Shown here: piece after piece, positions 1 to 9,039 of the stretch
Numbering within the stretch: position 1 is the stretch's first letter
Layout: each line of letters begins with the position of its first letter
Source: Planctomycetales bacterium
GTDB lineage: Bacteria > Planctomycetota > Planctomycetia > Pirellulales > Lacipirellulaceae
Reading direction: 5' to 3'
Assembly: GCA_020427155.1 (NCBI GenBank)
Contig: JAGQOW010000024.1
Coordinates: forward strand, 1 to 46,882
Length of the DNA stretch: 46,882 nt
Program-made: the position numbers and the translations under genes
The notes under the pieces: generated by a model
What the model was told of the DNA's origin: nothing
The model's input: the letters and a program-made list of their open reading frames with translations, nothing else
The model's database searches: none

Positions 1-158
1 TACGGATGCGGTTTGGTCTGGACCGCTATGAACCGCGGACTCTGAAGGAAATCGGCGAACAGTTGGGGCTCACCCGCGAGCGGGTACGGCAAATCGAAAC
101 CGAGGCACTCGGCAAGATGGCCGAGAGCATGTCGGACCCTCGCGAGAGAATCATCTAG
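1..158 (+). CDS. RNA polymerase sigma-70 family factor, C-terminal end (partial)
   Basis: The open frame entering at base 3 encodes the last 51 residues of a sigma-70 family factor and stops at 156-158. The helix-turn-helix of region 4.2, which reads the -35 element, is clear: [20 protein letters not shown], followed by a short tail ending in RERII. The 5' part lies outside the window, so it cannot be told whether this is the primary (RpoD/SigA-like) or an alternative group 2/3 factor. The RERVRQIE signature is the form found in primary-type factors rather than in ECF factors. Confidence 0.9.
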   Translation, partial: RMRFGLDRYEPRTLKEIGEQLGLTRERVRQIETEALGKMAESMSDPRERII

Positions 159-430
159 TGCGGTCTGATTATCCGGGTTGTGGGTAGTTTTCAGGATTGC
201 GACCGTACGGAGTGACCGTAGGCCTTGCCCTGAGGTCGTAAGAGGGTCCGAAAACAGCAGGTCTGAGAGATCTCCCAAGAAGAACGGAACTGGTGCCAGT
301 AACCCCCGCCTTCTTCTACTTTTCAGGCACGCACATCGAGTGAGAGGGTTTCTTGAAATCAGCGTCTCTCTCTGCCTAAGATGGAACGAGAAGCACAAAA
401 AACTCTTTCTCTCCTCTTATTGCCGTCGAA

Positions 431-745
431 ATGAGACTCTTTGCACGAACTCTAGGCATCATGGCGATCTCGGCGTGTAGCCTCGTGGCACAAGCCAACG
501 AAAGCTCAGGCCCGGTCTACCAGCGCCAACGGTCAGGCTATGGAGCGCTGCCTGGAATGGGACACTACCCGCGGCATGAACGCGATCGAGGCGGGTACTA
601 CCAGCAGCAATCGTCGGGCAACTGGTTTGTCAGGCCCTACCCCTACCATTTCGACTACTACCGGTGGCGCTATAGTGCGCCGACATTTGTGCCGAATTGT
701 CCTTGCGAAGAATCGCCTGCGCTTGCACCACAGCCGGCCCAATGA
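431..745 (+). CDS. Small secreted Tyr/Pro-rich protein, function unknown
   Basis: A 104-residue protein with an apparent signal peptide (Arg at residues 2 and 6, a hydrophobic stretch, cleavage likely after AQA near residue 22). The mature part is rich in Tyr, Arg, Gly and Pro, with a YPYHFDYYRWRY-like core, and ends in a Cys pair (NCPCEES). I recall similar small proteins with an RPYPYHFDYYR core in planctomycetes, but no function is known to me. No clear Shine-Dalgarno sequence precedes the ATG. The stop codon directly abuts the stop of the convergent bamA-like gene. The signal peptide and biased composition argue for a real gene. Confidence 0.6.
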   Translation: MRLFARTLGIMAISACSLVAQANESSGPVYQRQRSGYGALPGMGHYPRHERDRGGYYQQQSSGNWFVRPYPYHFDYYRWRYSAPTFVPNCPCEESPALAPQPAQ

Positions 746-3700
746 TCATCGGGTGAAGCCAAGACTGAAACTGAAGACCTCTCGGTCGTCGGTGTCGGCG
801 TAATTCACTGCCCAGGCAAAGTCCAAAGCAATCGGCGCCGGCCCCATTGCCGGGACGGTCACCCGCAAGCCCGCACCGGGCGCTACGCGAAAGTCCTTGA
901 TGGTCACATCCTTCTCGACCGTACCGAAGTCGCAGAAGACCACCCCGTGCAGCATGTCGTCGGCGGTGATCGGGAACAAGTACTGGACCGAATTTAGCCA
1001 CTGGAACTCGCCGCCAACCTCGACTCCCATGTCGACCGGAGAAGCCCCGCGGAAATCAAAACCTCGCAGTGTCGAGTAACCGCCGGCAAAGAAGTGTTCA
1101 TAAATCGGCGTTTGAGTTCCCGAATAGGCGACATTGGCCGAAGCGCTGAGCACATGGCGGCCTGAATGGTCAGGACGCTCGCTGAGCAGGAAATATCGCC
1201 GGTAGTCTGCAGCCACTCGAGGGTAGTCGAAGGTACCGATCACCTGTTCACCCGAAAGCTCCAGGTAATGGCCTTCCGTCGGGAGAAAAGCACTGTCGCG
1301 TGTATCGTTGACGACCGTCAACTTGAAGCCGTGCAAGGCGTTGCTTCCCAAAGCATCGGCTAAGTCCGGCTGGGTGGGTAGCGAGGGATTGCGGACGTTG
1401 ATGCTTTCGCCACGGTAGGCAACGTTGGCCGAGAGATCGTGCTCGACCCATTGATAACCTAAGGAAACTCTTCCGCCCAGACGTTGCTCGTCCCAATCGC
1501 GGAACCGGCGATCGAAGAACGAAGCGCTTAGTCCCAAGCTGATGGGCGTATCGAGCAAGTAAGGTTCCTGGAAGCTCATCAAGTAGCGATTGACCTGGCT
1601 ACCTGGAGACGCATCGATGCGGAATCGCTGACCTGCCCCGCGGAACGCCGTTCCGTTTCTCACATCTTCCCAACTTCGCGGTGGACGACGCCAATCGAAG
1701 TTTCGCTCGTCAAGCGTGATGTTGCCAACCACGCCTGCATCCGAGTTAATACCCGCACCGATCATCAGCCGGCCAGTTTGAGTTTCTTCTCCTTCGAAGA
1801 AGATATCGACGGTCTGCTGTGGATACGGCTGACCGGGCAGTCCAAAGTGACCGTCCGGAAACAGCTGGTATCCGGGAACCGGATTGCCAATCAACCCCGG
1901 GGGCGGGCCGAACGAGCCAGCAGGAGGTGGAATCGAGTCGGTGTATTGGGCTTGTTGGACACCTGAGGAAGCGACCAACGGCTTGGTGGCGGGTCCAGTC
2001 GCACCAACCGCCTGGCCTCCGTAGGGAGTGCCTCCGGCTGGCAGCGACGAGTAGGCCGAGTTTGTATAACCGGTGGGGCTTTGGCCGCGAATCGACTGAT
2101 AGGGGCTACGGGTAGCGCGTGGTGCCCACCAGGCTGAATTCGCCGACGGCTGTGCCTCGGGACTCTGGCCTCGAATAATTAAACCAGACTGTTCTGGTTC
2201 GGCTGCTGGCGATGGTGTGCTGCCAGGGGCTTGCAAACTGGAAGGCTCCGAGGGAGCGACCGTCACGCCATTCTGCCAGCGCTGAAAATGTTGCCAGTCG
2301 TCGCACTCGATATGGATGTCCATACTCCGGTCAGAAGCAGGTCGACTGACCGAGTGAACTGCCGCGGTAGAGGGCAATGGCGGAGGCAAGACATAGGGCC
2401 CAGCTGGCTCGGGGCTTTGGCCTCGGATGCTCGACCCTGGGGGACTTGGTGCCGAGCCGCGGTTCGAGGCAGTACGTTCACGCGGCTGATTGGCAAAGCT
2501 GGGCTCGGTGCCATCAGGAATTCGGTAAGTAATCTTGGGACGCGTATTGGTCGAGACATCGGAATGAAACAGACTGCTGGCCAACAGGCGACGTTCGCTG
2601 GCCTTCAATTCGCGAATGTCCATGATGTCGCCTGGCCGCAGAGTCATACGATTGAGCGCCGTCTGCACGCGAGTATGCGGGTTGTCGCCGCCAATGTGTA
2701 CGAAGATGCGGCCAACACGAAACTGCTCGCCTTCTTCAAGATGATAGATCAGGTCAAGCTGGCCCGGTTCCTCGAGAAAGACCGGCTCGGGGCGGATATC
2801 TGCAAAGACATACCCGTGGCTGCCATAAAGCTCCTGGAGCCAAAGTGCGTCATCGCGAACCTTGGATTGCTCAAAAGGCTGCCCAGCAGATAGTTTTGCC
2901 GAGCTTGCCAAAGCCGCAGGTTCGAACTTCGTGTTGCCAAGGAACTTGACACTTCGCACTTCGTACCGTGGCCCTTCAGATATGACAAACGTTAGATCGA
3001 CCCATTTCCCCGATTCGTTGTAGTCCAGTTTGCGGCTGACCTTGGCTTGGAAGTAACCAAACGAACGATAGTAGGCAGTCAATTGGTCGACGTCCGAGTC
3101 GATTTGCTCGCGGTTGACATAGCCTTTAAACAGCTTCAATACCGGGGGCTTCGATTTGATAAGCGTCTTAAGCCGCCCGTCGCTGACGAACTCATTGCCA
3201 ACGAACGAGACATTCCAGATTTTCTGCGAGTTGCCTTCGTTGATCAGGTAAACGATTCCCTGATCCGTCGGTCTGGTCCCTTCGAGAATCGTGACTTGGA
3301 CATTGTTGTAGCCCCGACCTTGGTAGTGCTCACGAATCTTGCGGCGTCCTTCCTCGACGGCATAAGGATCTACCGCACCACCAGCCTTCAGCCCCGTCTC
3401 TTTGCCAAGCTTCTTGTCGGAGATGCCTTCGTTGCCCAGGTAGGTCACATAGCGGATCGTCGGGCGCTCGACCACTTGGAAAATGACAATCTGACCTTGG
3501 GGGGTACTTTCATAAAGTGGCTTTACGTCCACAAACCAGCCCAAGTTGGCCAATTGGCGAACGTCCCGCTGGACGATCGAAGTATCGAACGGTCGTCCGA
3601 CGCGCGTACTGAGATGGCCCGATACTTTCGATGTCGGAATCGTATCGTTGCCAACGATTCGAATCTCGATCACCTGGTCTGCCGTGGGAGTGGTAGCGCC

Positions 3701-3835
3701 CGCGGGCGGCGGAAGCGATTCGGCGGCACTTACGCAGCGCGCAAAAGAAACGGCAACCACCGCGACTACCGCCAATCTGGCCAACACGCATGTCGAAGAA
3801 CCCAGACGTCGTTGTGAGTGAACGAGAAAGTGCAT
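746..3835 (-). CDS. bamA: BamA/Omp85-family outer-membrane assembly protein with a long insertion in the last POTRA domain
   Basis: Outer-membrane protein of the Omp85 family, which inserts beta-barrel proteins into the outer membrane. About 1029 residues from the chosen ATG, which gives a good signal peptide (MHFLVHSQRR, hydrophobic core, VSA-AE cleavage). The frame stays open upstream to about 4015, but that extension is not signal-like. Several POTRA repeats span roughly residues 45-435, for example the VEIRIVGN-like first strand and VRSVKFLGNTKF. The C-terminal barrel (from about 690) carries the STLRGFDF form of the conserved RGF loop motif. Between residues about 435 and 674 the last POTRA is interrupted by a Pro/Ser/Gly-rich segment containing three IRGQSP repeats. 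BamA is usually near 800 residues, and the insertion explains the excess. Confidence 0.9.
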   Translation of the reverse strand: MHFLVHSQRRLGSSTCVLARLAVVAVVAVSFARCVSAAESLPPPAGATTPTADQVIEIRIVGNDTIPTSKVSGHLSTRVGRPFDTSIVQRDVRQLANLGWFVDVKPLYESTPQGQIVIFQVVERPTIRYVTYLGNEGISDKKLGKETGLKAGGAVDPYAVEEGRRKIREHYQGRGYNNVQVTILEGTRPTDQGIVYLINEGNSQKIWNVSFVGNEFVSDGRLKTLIKSKPPVLKLFKGYVNREQIDSDVDQLTAYYRSFGYFQAKVSRKLDYNESGKWVDLTFVISEGPRYEVRSVKFLGNTKFEPAALASSAKLSAGQPFEQSKVRDDALWLQELYGSHGYVFADIRPEPVFLEEPGQLDLIYHLEEGEQFRVGRIFVHIGGDNPHTRVQTALNRMTLRPGDIMDIRELKASERRLLASSLFHSDVSTNTRPKITYRIPDGTEPSFANQPRERTASNRGSAPSPPGSSIRGQSPEPAGPYVLPPPLPSTAAVHSVSRPASDRSMDIHIECDDWQHFQRWQNGVTVAPSEPSSLQAPGSTPSPAAEPEQSGLIIRGQSPEAQPSANSAWWAPRATRSPYQSIRGQSPTGYTNSAYSSLPAGGTPYGGQAVGATGPATKPLVASSGVQQAQYTDSIPPPAGSFGPPPGLIGNPVPGYQLFPDGHFGLPGQPYPQQTVDIFFEGEETQTGRLMIGAGINSDAGVVGNITLDERNFDWRRPPRSWEDVRNGTAFRGAGQRFRIDASPGSQVNRYLMSFQEPYLLDTPISLGLSASFFDRRFRDWDEQRLGGRVSLGYQWVEHDLSANVAYRGESINVRNPSLPTQPDLADALGSNALHGFKLTVVNDTRDSAFLPTEGHYLELSGEQVIGTFDYPRVAADYRRYFLLSERPDHSGRHVLSASANVAYSGTQTPIYEHFFAGGYSTLRGFDFRGASPVDMGVEVGGEFQWLNSVQYLFPITADDMLHGVVFCDFGTVEKDVTIKDFRVAPGAGLRVTVPAMGPAPIALDFAWAVNYADTDDREVFSFSLGFTR

Positions 3836-4133
3836 GAGCAAGCTGACGCCGAAGTGGTTATTAGGGAAAAGCATCGTCAGAGCGGTGCCAGCACCGAGTG
3901 GTTGGCGCAACATCGCCGCTGAAAAGTCCGCGAAGAAATACTGAATCAGCCCCCGCCCGACAAGGCGGATTCCACTCGCTCGCACCCCAGGACAGGCCAG
4001 AGCAGCTACCAACAATCATGAGTAGCATGGTTTTCTACATAGAAAGCTGTTTCGCACCCCAGCTAGCAGAAACCTCTGCAGTCGCCGCTAGCAGGAAAAC
4101 GCGAATAGCGGCAGAGTGCTAGGAGCCGTTCGC

Positions 4134-5585
4134 TCAGAACTCCGAAGCGCTATACGATTCGAATTCGGCGTAAGGTTTTTGAGAGTAATTGCGGAAACGC
4201 GTGAACTCGTGAAGCCACGTAAGTTTCACATCGCCCGTGGGGCCGTTTCGTTGTTTTCGAACTAGCAGGTCGGCTTCGCCGCGAACGCTCTCCCGTTCGT
4301 CCTCGCTGCTCTTATAGTATTCCTCGCGATGAACGAACATGACGACATCGGCATCTTGTTCGATCGCACCCGATTCGCGCAAGTGGCTCAGTTGAGGCTT
4401 GTGGTCGCTGCTGCCTTCCACCTGCCGATTGAGCTGCGCCAGGCACAATACAGGCACCTCCAGTTCCCGGGCCAGACCCTTGAGCCGACGGGCGATTTTG
4501 GCAACCTGCTCCTGACGCGGATCCCGAGCGTTATCGGGATCGATCAACTGCAGGTAGTCGATCACAACCATCCCCAAATTTTCGCGGCGCTTAAGTCGTC
4601 GGGCATTAGCAGCAATTTCTGTCATCGTTCGGCTGGGCGAGTCGTCGATATAAAGTGGAGCCTGGCTAATCTCAGCCGCTGACTGGACCAGTCTACGACG
4701 CTCTTCCTGGGTGATCGTTCCATTCCGAAGCCGATGTCCGTTGACCTCCGCTACCGAGCAGAGCAATCGATCGCCCAACTCCAGGGCAGACATTTCCAGG
4801 CTGACAAACAGCACTGGTACGCGCAACTTGATGACGACATGTTCTGTGATGTTCATCGCCAGCGCCGTCTTACCCATACTCGGTCGCGCGGCAAGAATCA
4901 CCAGTTCCGAGTTTTGCAATCCGCCGGTGAGTTGGTCAAAATCATCGAAGCCCGTTTCCAGCCCGCCAAAGGCATGATGCTGATCCATGCGGGCATCAAT
5001 TCGGTCAAGCGACTCGGCAAGCACTTCGCTGATAGCGCTCAATTCTCCGGTGCCGCGCGATTCCAGGATCCCAAAAACGCTTTCTTCTGCCTTGCTCAGA
5101 AGTTCGCGGGTCTCGGCACTAGGATCGTAGGCATCGTGGACAATATCCGTGCCGGCATGAATGAGCGAACGGAGCACTGCTTTGTCGGCCACAATGCGGG
5201 CATAGTATTCGGCGTGGGCAGCTGTAGGCACTTGTCGGCCCACCTCGGCAAGATAAGCAGCTCCGCCGATTTTCTCGAACAGGTCTGCAGCGCGAAGTCG
5301 CTCGACAAGCAACATCGGATCGATCTGCTGCCCTCCGTCATGCATCTGCAACAAGTGCTCGTAGAGACAACGATTCGCATCGTCGTAAAAATCAGCCGCA
5401 CGCAGAATCAGGGCGACCTCGTCAAAAACCTGGGGTAGCAGCAGAATACTGCCGAGCACTGCCTTCTCGGCATCGAGATTCCGAGGCAGTTGCCGATCAA
5501 AAATCGAGGACGGGGAATTCGCCGAAGTACTCCTAGGCGAATTGCTCCGAGCCGCGTTGCTTTGATTCCTTTCAGCTGTAGCCAT
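4134..5585 (-). CDS. dnaB: Replicative DNA helicase DnaB
   Basis: Hexameric helicase that unwinds the chromosomal replication fork. 483 residues, a normal DnaB length, with about 30 extra polar residues at the N-terminus. The N-terminal DnaB domain (RNLDAEKAVLGSILL, about 35-135) is followed by the RecA-like domain. The Walker A motif ARPSMGKTALAM lies near residues 233-244, and the Walker B-type VVIDYLQLI and the DnaB signature LSHLRESGAIEQDADVVMF follow. It is the last gene of the minus-strand block after rplI, an arrangement known from many bacteria (rpsF-ssb-rplI-dnaB). No intein is present. Confidence 0.97.
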   Translation of the reverse strand: MATAERNQSNAARSNSPRSTSANSPSSIFDRQLPRNLDAEKAVLGSILLLPQVFDEVALILRAADFYDDANRCLYEHLLQMHDGGQQIDPMLLVERLRAADLFEKIGGAAYLAEVGRQVPTAAHAEYYARIVADKAVLRSLIHAGTDIVHDAYDPSAETRELLSKAEESVFGILESRGTGELSAISEVLAESLDRIDARMDQHHAFGGLETGFDDFDQLTGGLQNSELVILAARPSMGKTALAMNITEHVVIKLRVPVLFVSLEMSALELGDRLLCSVAEVNGHRLRNGTITQEERRRLVQSAAEISQAPLYIDDSPSRTMTEIAANARRLKRRENLGMVVIDYLQLIDPDNARDPRQEQVAKIARRLKGLARELEVPVLCLAQLNRQVEGSSDHKPQLSHLRESGAIEQDADVVMFVHREEYYKSSEDERESVRGEADLLVRKQRNGPTGDVKLTWLHEFTRFRNYSQKPYAEFESYSASEF

Positions 5586-5721
5586 GTGGCGATCGCTCCC
5601 TGTCCGACGCCCTGATCGAGTTGCTCATTCGCACGACGACCGAGCAAGTTCAACCGCGTACTTCCCTGCCTGCACTGATCAAAGGCCGCCATCCATCGAT
5701 GAGCTGCCCAGCTTCGATCGC

Positions 5722-6261
5722 TTAGGAACCTTCGCCGCCGACGGTCGGGACAACCCAGACTTTTAGCTCGCCATCGACCTGGCTTGAAAGCCGGAATTTC
5801 ACCGTGTAGAGCCCCAGTTCTTTGAGCACCCCTTCCAGACGGATCTGGTCGGTCTTCATCTCGATATTGTTCTTCTTCAGCGCCTCGACTATCTCCGGAG
5901 CACCCACACTGCCGTAGAGATGGCCTTCTTCGGTGGCGTTAGCTTCGATCGTGATGCTTTGCTTGGCAATCTCGACGGCATACTTTCGTAGCGTCGACTG
6001 ATGAGCCTTCTCGATCGCCTGCAGCTTTTCGCGATGCTTCTCGACCATCCGCTTGTGATGGTCCGAGGCAATCGTGGCCAAGCCTTGCGGCAAGAGATAA
6101 TTGTAAGCGTAGCCAGGACGCACCTCGACTACCTCGCCTTGCAGTCCTAGATCTTCCACCGAGTGGATCAGCAGCAACTCGATGCCGCCGCTGGGACCCT
6201 TCGGCAAGCGCTTGACACGGCCGACTTTTCGTTTGATCTTTTTTTGAGCTTTAGTTTTCAT
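5722..6261 (-). CDS. rplI: 50S ribosomal protein L9
   Basis: Large-subunit ribosomal protein L9, 179 residues. The typical N-terminal rRNA-binding domain is present as IELLLIHSVEDLGLQGEVVEV followed by RPGYAYNYLLPQGLA, then the long connecting helix and a C-terminal domain ending in VKFRLSSQVDGELKVWVVP. Canonical L9 begins almost directly at the ELLL strand. Here a Lys/Arg-rich extension of about 25 residues (MKTKAQKKIKRKVGRVKR) precedes it, and the only ATG that keeps the core intact is this one. It lies between ssb and dnaB and is probably co-transcribed with them. Confidence 0.96.
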   Translation of the reverse strand: MKTKAQKKIKRKVGRVKRLPKGPSGGIELLLIHSVEDLGLQGEVVEVRPGYAYNYLLPQGLATIASDHHKRMVEKHREKLQAIEKAHQSTLRKYAVEIAKQSITIEANATEEGHLYGSVGAPEIVEALKKNNIEMKTDQIRLEGVLKELGLYTVKFRLSSQVDGELKVWVVPTVGGEGS

Positions 6262-6381
6262 AACACAAACCGATTTATTCGCTGAAAGGAAAGTTGTCTT
6301 CTGACCAAAAGCCGACAGGCTGCGACCGATGTATTGTCCGCACGCTTAGACTGCCCAGTAAAACGATATGGTTTTCCATGC

Positions 6382-6834
6382 CTAAAAGGGAATCTCGTCG
6401 TCGGGCGGCATCGCAGGGCCAGATGACTGGCGAGGCGCCGAATCGCTATATTCAGCTTGATGGTCTTGATAGTCGCCGCCTCCGCTACGAGAGCTCCCGC
6501 CTGGGGCACCTTTGCCGCCCACCATCTGCATCTTCTCACCGATCACTTTGAGCTTCGACCGCTTCTGACCGTCCTTTTCCCAAGTGTCAAGTTTCAACCG
6601 CCCTTCGATCAGAACGGGAGATCCTTTGCTGAGGTACTCGTTGGCAACCTCGGCAGTTCGACCCCAGAGGGTCACGTCGACAAAGGTTGTTTCGTCGACC
6701 CATTGATCGTTTCGCTTAACCCGATCGTTCACCGCCAAACCAATATCCGAGACAGCCATTCCGCTTGGGATGTAACGGAGTTCCGGATCGCGAGTCAGGT
6801 TTCCCAACAGTATGACGCGATTGAAGCTTGCCAT
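6382..6834 (-). CDS. ssb: Single-stranded DNA-binding protein
   Basis: Binds and protects single-stranded DNA during replication, recombination and repair. 150 residues. The OB-fold opens with [21 protein letters not shown] and includes the [20 protein letters not shown] strand/helix and the [21 protein letters not shown] strands. A Gly/Ser/Gln-rich flexible linker follows from about residue 110. The C-terminus is PPDDEIPF, the acidic tip that docks partner proteins. It sits between rpsF and rplI, the common bacterial order. Confidence 0.97.
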   Translation of the reverse strand: MASFNRVILLGNLTRDPELRYIPSGMAVSDIGLAVNDRVKRNDQWVDETTFVDVTLWGRTAEVANEYLSKGSPVLIEGRLKLDTWEKDGQKRSKLKVIGEKMQMVGGKGAPGGSSRSGGGDYQDHQAEYSDSAPRQSSGPAMPPDDEIPF

Positions 6835-7015
6835 TCCCTAATCTTTCTTTGTCAAAGCACTTGCTCGCAACTTCGGCAAGCATAACCGGAGGAACCCTGC
6901 TCGCAACCGCCTTCTAGTGAACGCTTGTACCCTCGATCCGACAATCTACCAAATCGACCCGCTGAAGACAAACAACTTGCAAAAAGTCAAGTAACGACGC
7001 TGAGCAAGCTCGATA

Positions 7016-7459
7016 TCAGTTGGTAGCCATTTCTTCCGGGGCTTCCTCCGAGGCATATCCATTGGAAGACGGCTCGCTGGAGGTCGATCCCCCACCGGCT
7101 GTAGCCCCCTTCGCATGCTCGATAATGGGCTCAACCAGGCTATCCGGCAAACGAATGAACAGCTGTCGCAGAATGCCGTCCTTGATTTCGCATTGCTTGG
7201 TAAGCGGAGCCAGCTGGTCGGAAGGAAGGTGAAAATACGTAATCCAATAAGCGCCCTTCCGCTGTCCCTTGATCGGATAGGCCAGTCGACGCTCCTCCCA
7301 CAACCGACTTACTTCTAGCTCTCCGCCAGCCGACTCGATCATCTCGGCAATTTCGCCCGGTAAGCCTTGTGGATCGCGGGCCAAACGATTGGCATCGAAG
7401 ATGAACATGCCTTCGTAGGCCACCTTCTTCGTGCCTGTGGTGTTGTCTGCCAAAACCAT
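7016..7459 (-). CDS. rpsF: 30S ribosomal protein S6
   Basis: Small-subunit ribosomal protein S6, which pairs with S18 on the platform. From the ATG at 7459 it has 147 residues. Family strands are visible: YEGMFIFDANR, then LWEERRLAYPIKGQRKGAYWITYFHLPSD and ILRQLFIRLPDSLVEPI. A Ser/Gly/Glu-rich tail of about 30 residues follows. The start is ambiguous. GGAGGT directly abuts the ATG, which is too close, but it lies an ideal 6 bases before an in-frame TTG at 7453 that would give MADNTTGTKK. An upstream TTG at 7498 is less likely. Confidence 0.95.
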   Translation of the reverse strand: MVLADNTTGTKKVAYEGMFIFDANRLARDPQGLPGEIAEMIESAGGELEVSRLWEERRLAYPIKGQRKGAYWITYFHLPSDQLAPLTKQCEIKDGILRQLFIRLPDSLVEPIIEHAKGATAGGGSTSSEPSSNGYASEEAPEEMATN

Positions 7460-7524
7460 ACCTCCAAAAAACGTCTCTATAAGGTGCGAACAGAGCAACT
7501 GTCCGCCGGTGTATTCTCTACCAG

Positions 7525-8100
7525 CTAGCCGAACTGCTGGTCGCCGTTATACCGATTCATCGCTTGATCTATGCCGTCGGCAATCCAGGTTTCTACCGCG
7601 TCGCAAGCTCTGTTGATTTGCAATTCAACCAAAACGGATTCGTCCGTCGAAAACCTACCTAACACAAAGTCGACCGGGTCCCACTTTTCGGGCACTGGCC
7701 CGATGCCAAATCTCAGCCGGGCAAATTGGTCTGACGCAAGTTGCTGGATCGTGTCCGCCAAACCCTTTTGTCCGCCGGCAGAGCCCTCTGGCCTGAACCT
7801 CAACGAGCCCAAACTCAGGTTAAAATCGTCGCACACCAACACCAAATCGTCGAGACCCAACTTATAAAAGTCCAACGCCTGCCTTACGCTCCGCCCGCTC
7901 AAGTTCATAAACGTCAACGGCATCAGCAGCAGGGTTCGTTCACCTCGGATCTGACATTCCTGCAATAACCCTTCAAACTTACTCTTCCCCGCACTCGCAC
8001 CGTGCCGCTTGGCCAGGCTTTGGATTACTTCAAAGCCGACGTTGTGCCGCGTCGATTCGTATTTTTTCCCAGGGTTACCAAGCCCTACCACCAGTTTCAT
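7525..8100 (-). CDS. pth: Peptidyl-tRNA hydrolase
   Basis: Releases tRNA from prematurely dropped peptidyl-tRNAs. 191 residues, the normal Pth length. The N-terminal signature MKLVVGLGNPGKKYESTRHNVGF is split across the active site, with Asn9 and the catalytic His19. Further family motifs are PLTFMNLSGRSV and LVLVCDDFNLSLGSLRFRPEGSAGG. The ATG at 8100 is preferred over the TTG one codon earlier because the family starts with MKLVVGLGNPG. The gene lies between rplY and rpsF on the same strand, and the rplY-pth pairing is common. Confidence 0.96.
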   Translation of the reverse strand: MKLVVGLGNPGKKYESTRHNVGFEVIQSLAKRHGASAGKSKFEGLLQECQIRGERTLLLMPLTFMNLSGRSVRQALDFYKLGLDDLVLVCDDFNLSLGSLRFRPEGSAGGQKGLADTIQQLASDQFARLRFGIGPVPEKWDPVDFVLGRFSTDESVLVELQINRACDAVETWIADGIDQAMNRYNGDQQFG

Positions 8101-8169
8101 CAATTGCTCATTCGCGTATTTAGCTGTTCAGCCCCGCAAATAGGCATCGCGCCCCAAAACCTACGTAAG

Positions 8170-8799
8170 CTAACTCGCTTCCTCCTCGTCTTCCTTCTTG
8201 CCGATCAATTCTGGCTCGACCGCCAATCCCTCAGCAGCCGCTTCTTCCTCCTCCGGCGCCGTCTGCTCGATGCACTGGGCAACCGGCTGATCTGCGTCGC
8301 CTACATACGTAGCTCCGGCGGGCAATCCTTCCAGATCCGACACTTTGACCGCATCGCCCAAGTGAAGGTCGTTGACATTTGCCACCAGGTTCTCAGGGAT
8401 ACTGTTCGGCGAGGTTTCGATCTCTACCTGGTGCAGCAAATGCTCTAACAACCCGCCTTCACGCGTACCCGGCGCTTCGCCACGAAGCACCACTTCGACC
8501 TCAATCGTTACACGATCCTTGGCATCGACGCGAAGCAAATCGACATGCAGTACATGCTGGTGGAAGGTATCCCACTGAATTGCCTGCAACAAGGCTTGCC
8601 CCTTGGCAGCGCCCTTTAGCTCGACAACCTTCGCTCCGTGGCGCAACGAAGCGCTGAGCTGGTCCGAACTGATCGACAAACTAACCGGCTTCTCGCCGTG
8701 TCCATATAACACCGCTGGCAACTTGCCGCCAATTCGTAAACGGCGGTTTCTCAATTTGCCGTGCTGTTCGCGAACGGCGACTTCAAGTACTTCCGACAT
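8170..8799 (-). CDS. rplY: 50S ribosomal protein L25, CTC (general stress) type
   Basis: 5S rRNA-binding protein of the two-domain TL5/CTC subtype, 209 residues. The N-terminal L25 domain starts LEVAVREQHGKLRNRRLRIGG and contains LPAVLYGHGE. The C-terminal beta domain runs from about residue 100 (VTIEVEVVLRGEAPG) through the NVNDLHLGDAVKVSDLEGLP motif. The protein ends in a Glu-rich tail (TAPEEEEAAAEG and KKEDEEEAS). It lies between prs and pth. The prs-rplY-pth order is conserved in many bacteria, suggesting one operon with the upstream glmU-like gene. Confidence 0.95.
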   Translation of the reverse strand: MSEVLEVAVREQHGKLRNRRLRIGGKLPAVLYGHGEKPVSLSISSDQLSASLRHGAKVVELKGAAKGQALLQAIQWDTFHQHVLHVDLLRVDAKDRVTIEVEVVLRGEAPGTREGGLLEHLLHQVEIETSPNSIPENLVANVNDLHLGDAVKVSDLEGLPAGATYVGDADQPVAQCIEQTAPEEEEAAAEGLAVEPELIGKKEDEEEAS

Positions 8800-9039
8800 A
8801 GGGGGAACCTCAACCAGTAACCACCTAGCCCCGGCTGCCTCGCCTGGAGGGTGGCTCGTTTCCTACGGAATATGGCAAACCCCTGATTCTGCCCGATTCT
8901 GGCGGGATTTCAACCCCAGGAATCTACTTCCTGGCCAGCTTGCCCAAGAAATACGGCCACCCTGCTGGGGAATTGGGAAATCAAAACAGGCCAGGTAGCA
9001 GATAGGGCCTGAAGCCGGCCTGCCGAGGCTCGGCGGCCC

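Noticed and set aside
178..480. 100-codon frame between the sigma factor and the small secreted protein
   Set aside because: No ribosome-binding site, no domain, biased composition, and it overlaps the better-supported gene at 431.
8914..8995. Possible leader structure upstream of rplY-pth (CCCCAG/CTGGGG and CCTGGCC/GGCCAGG)
   Set aside because: The two stems are short and cross each other, and lie between prs and rplY without T-tract. Too weak to call.
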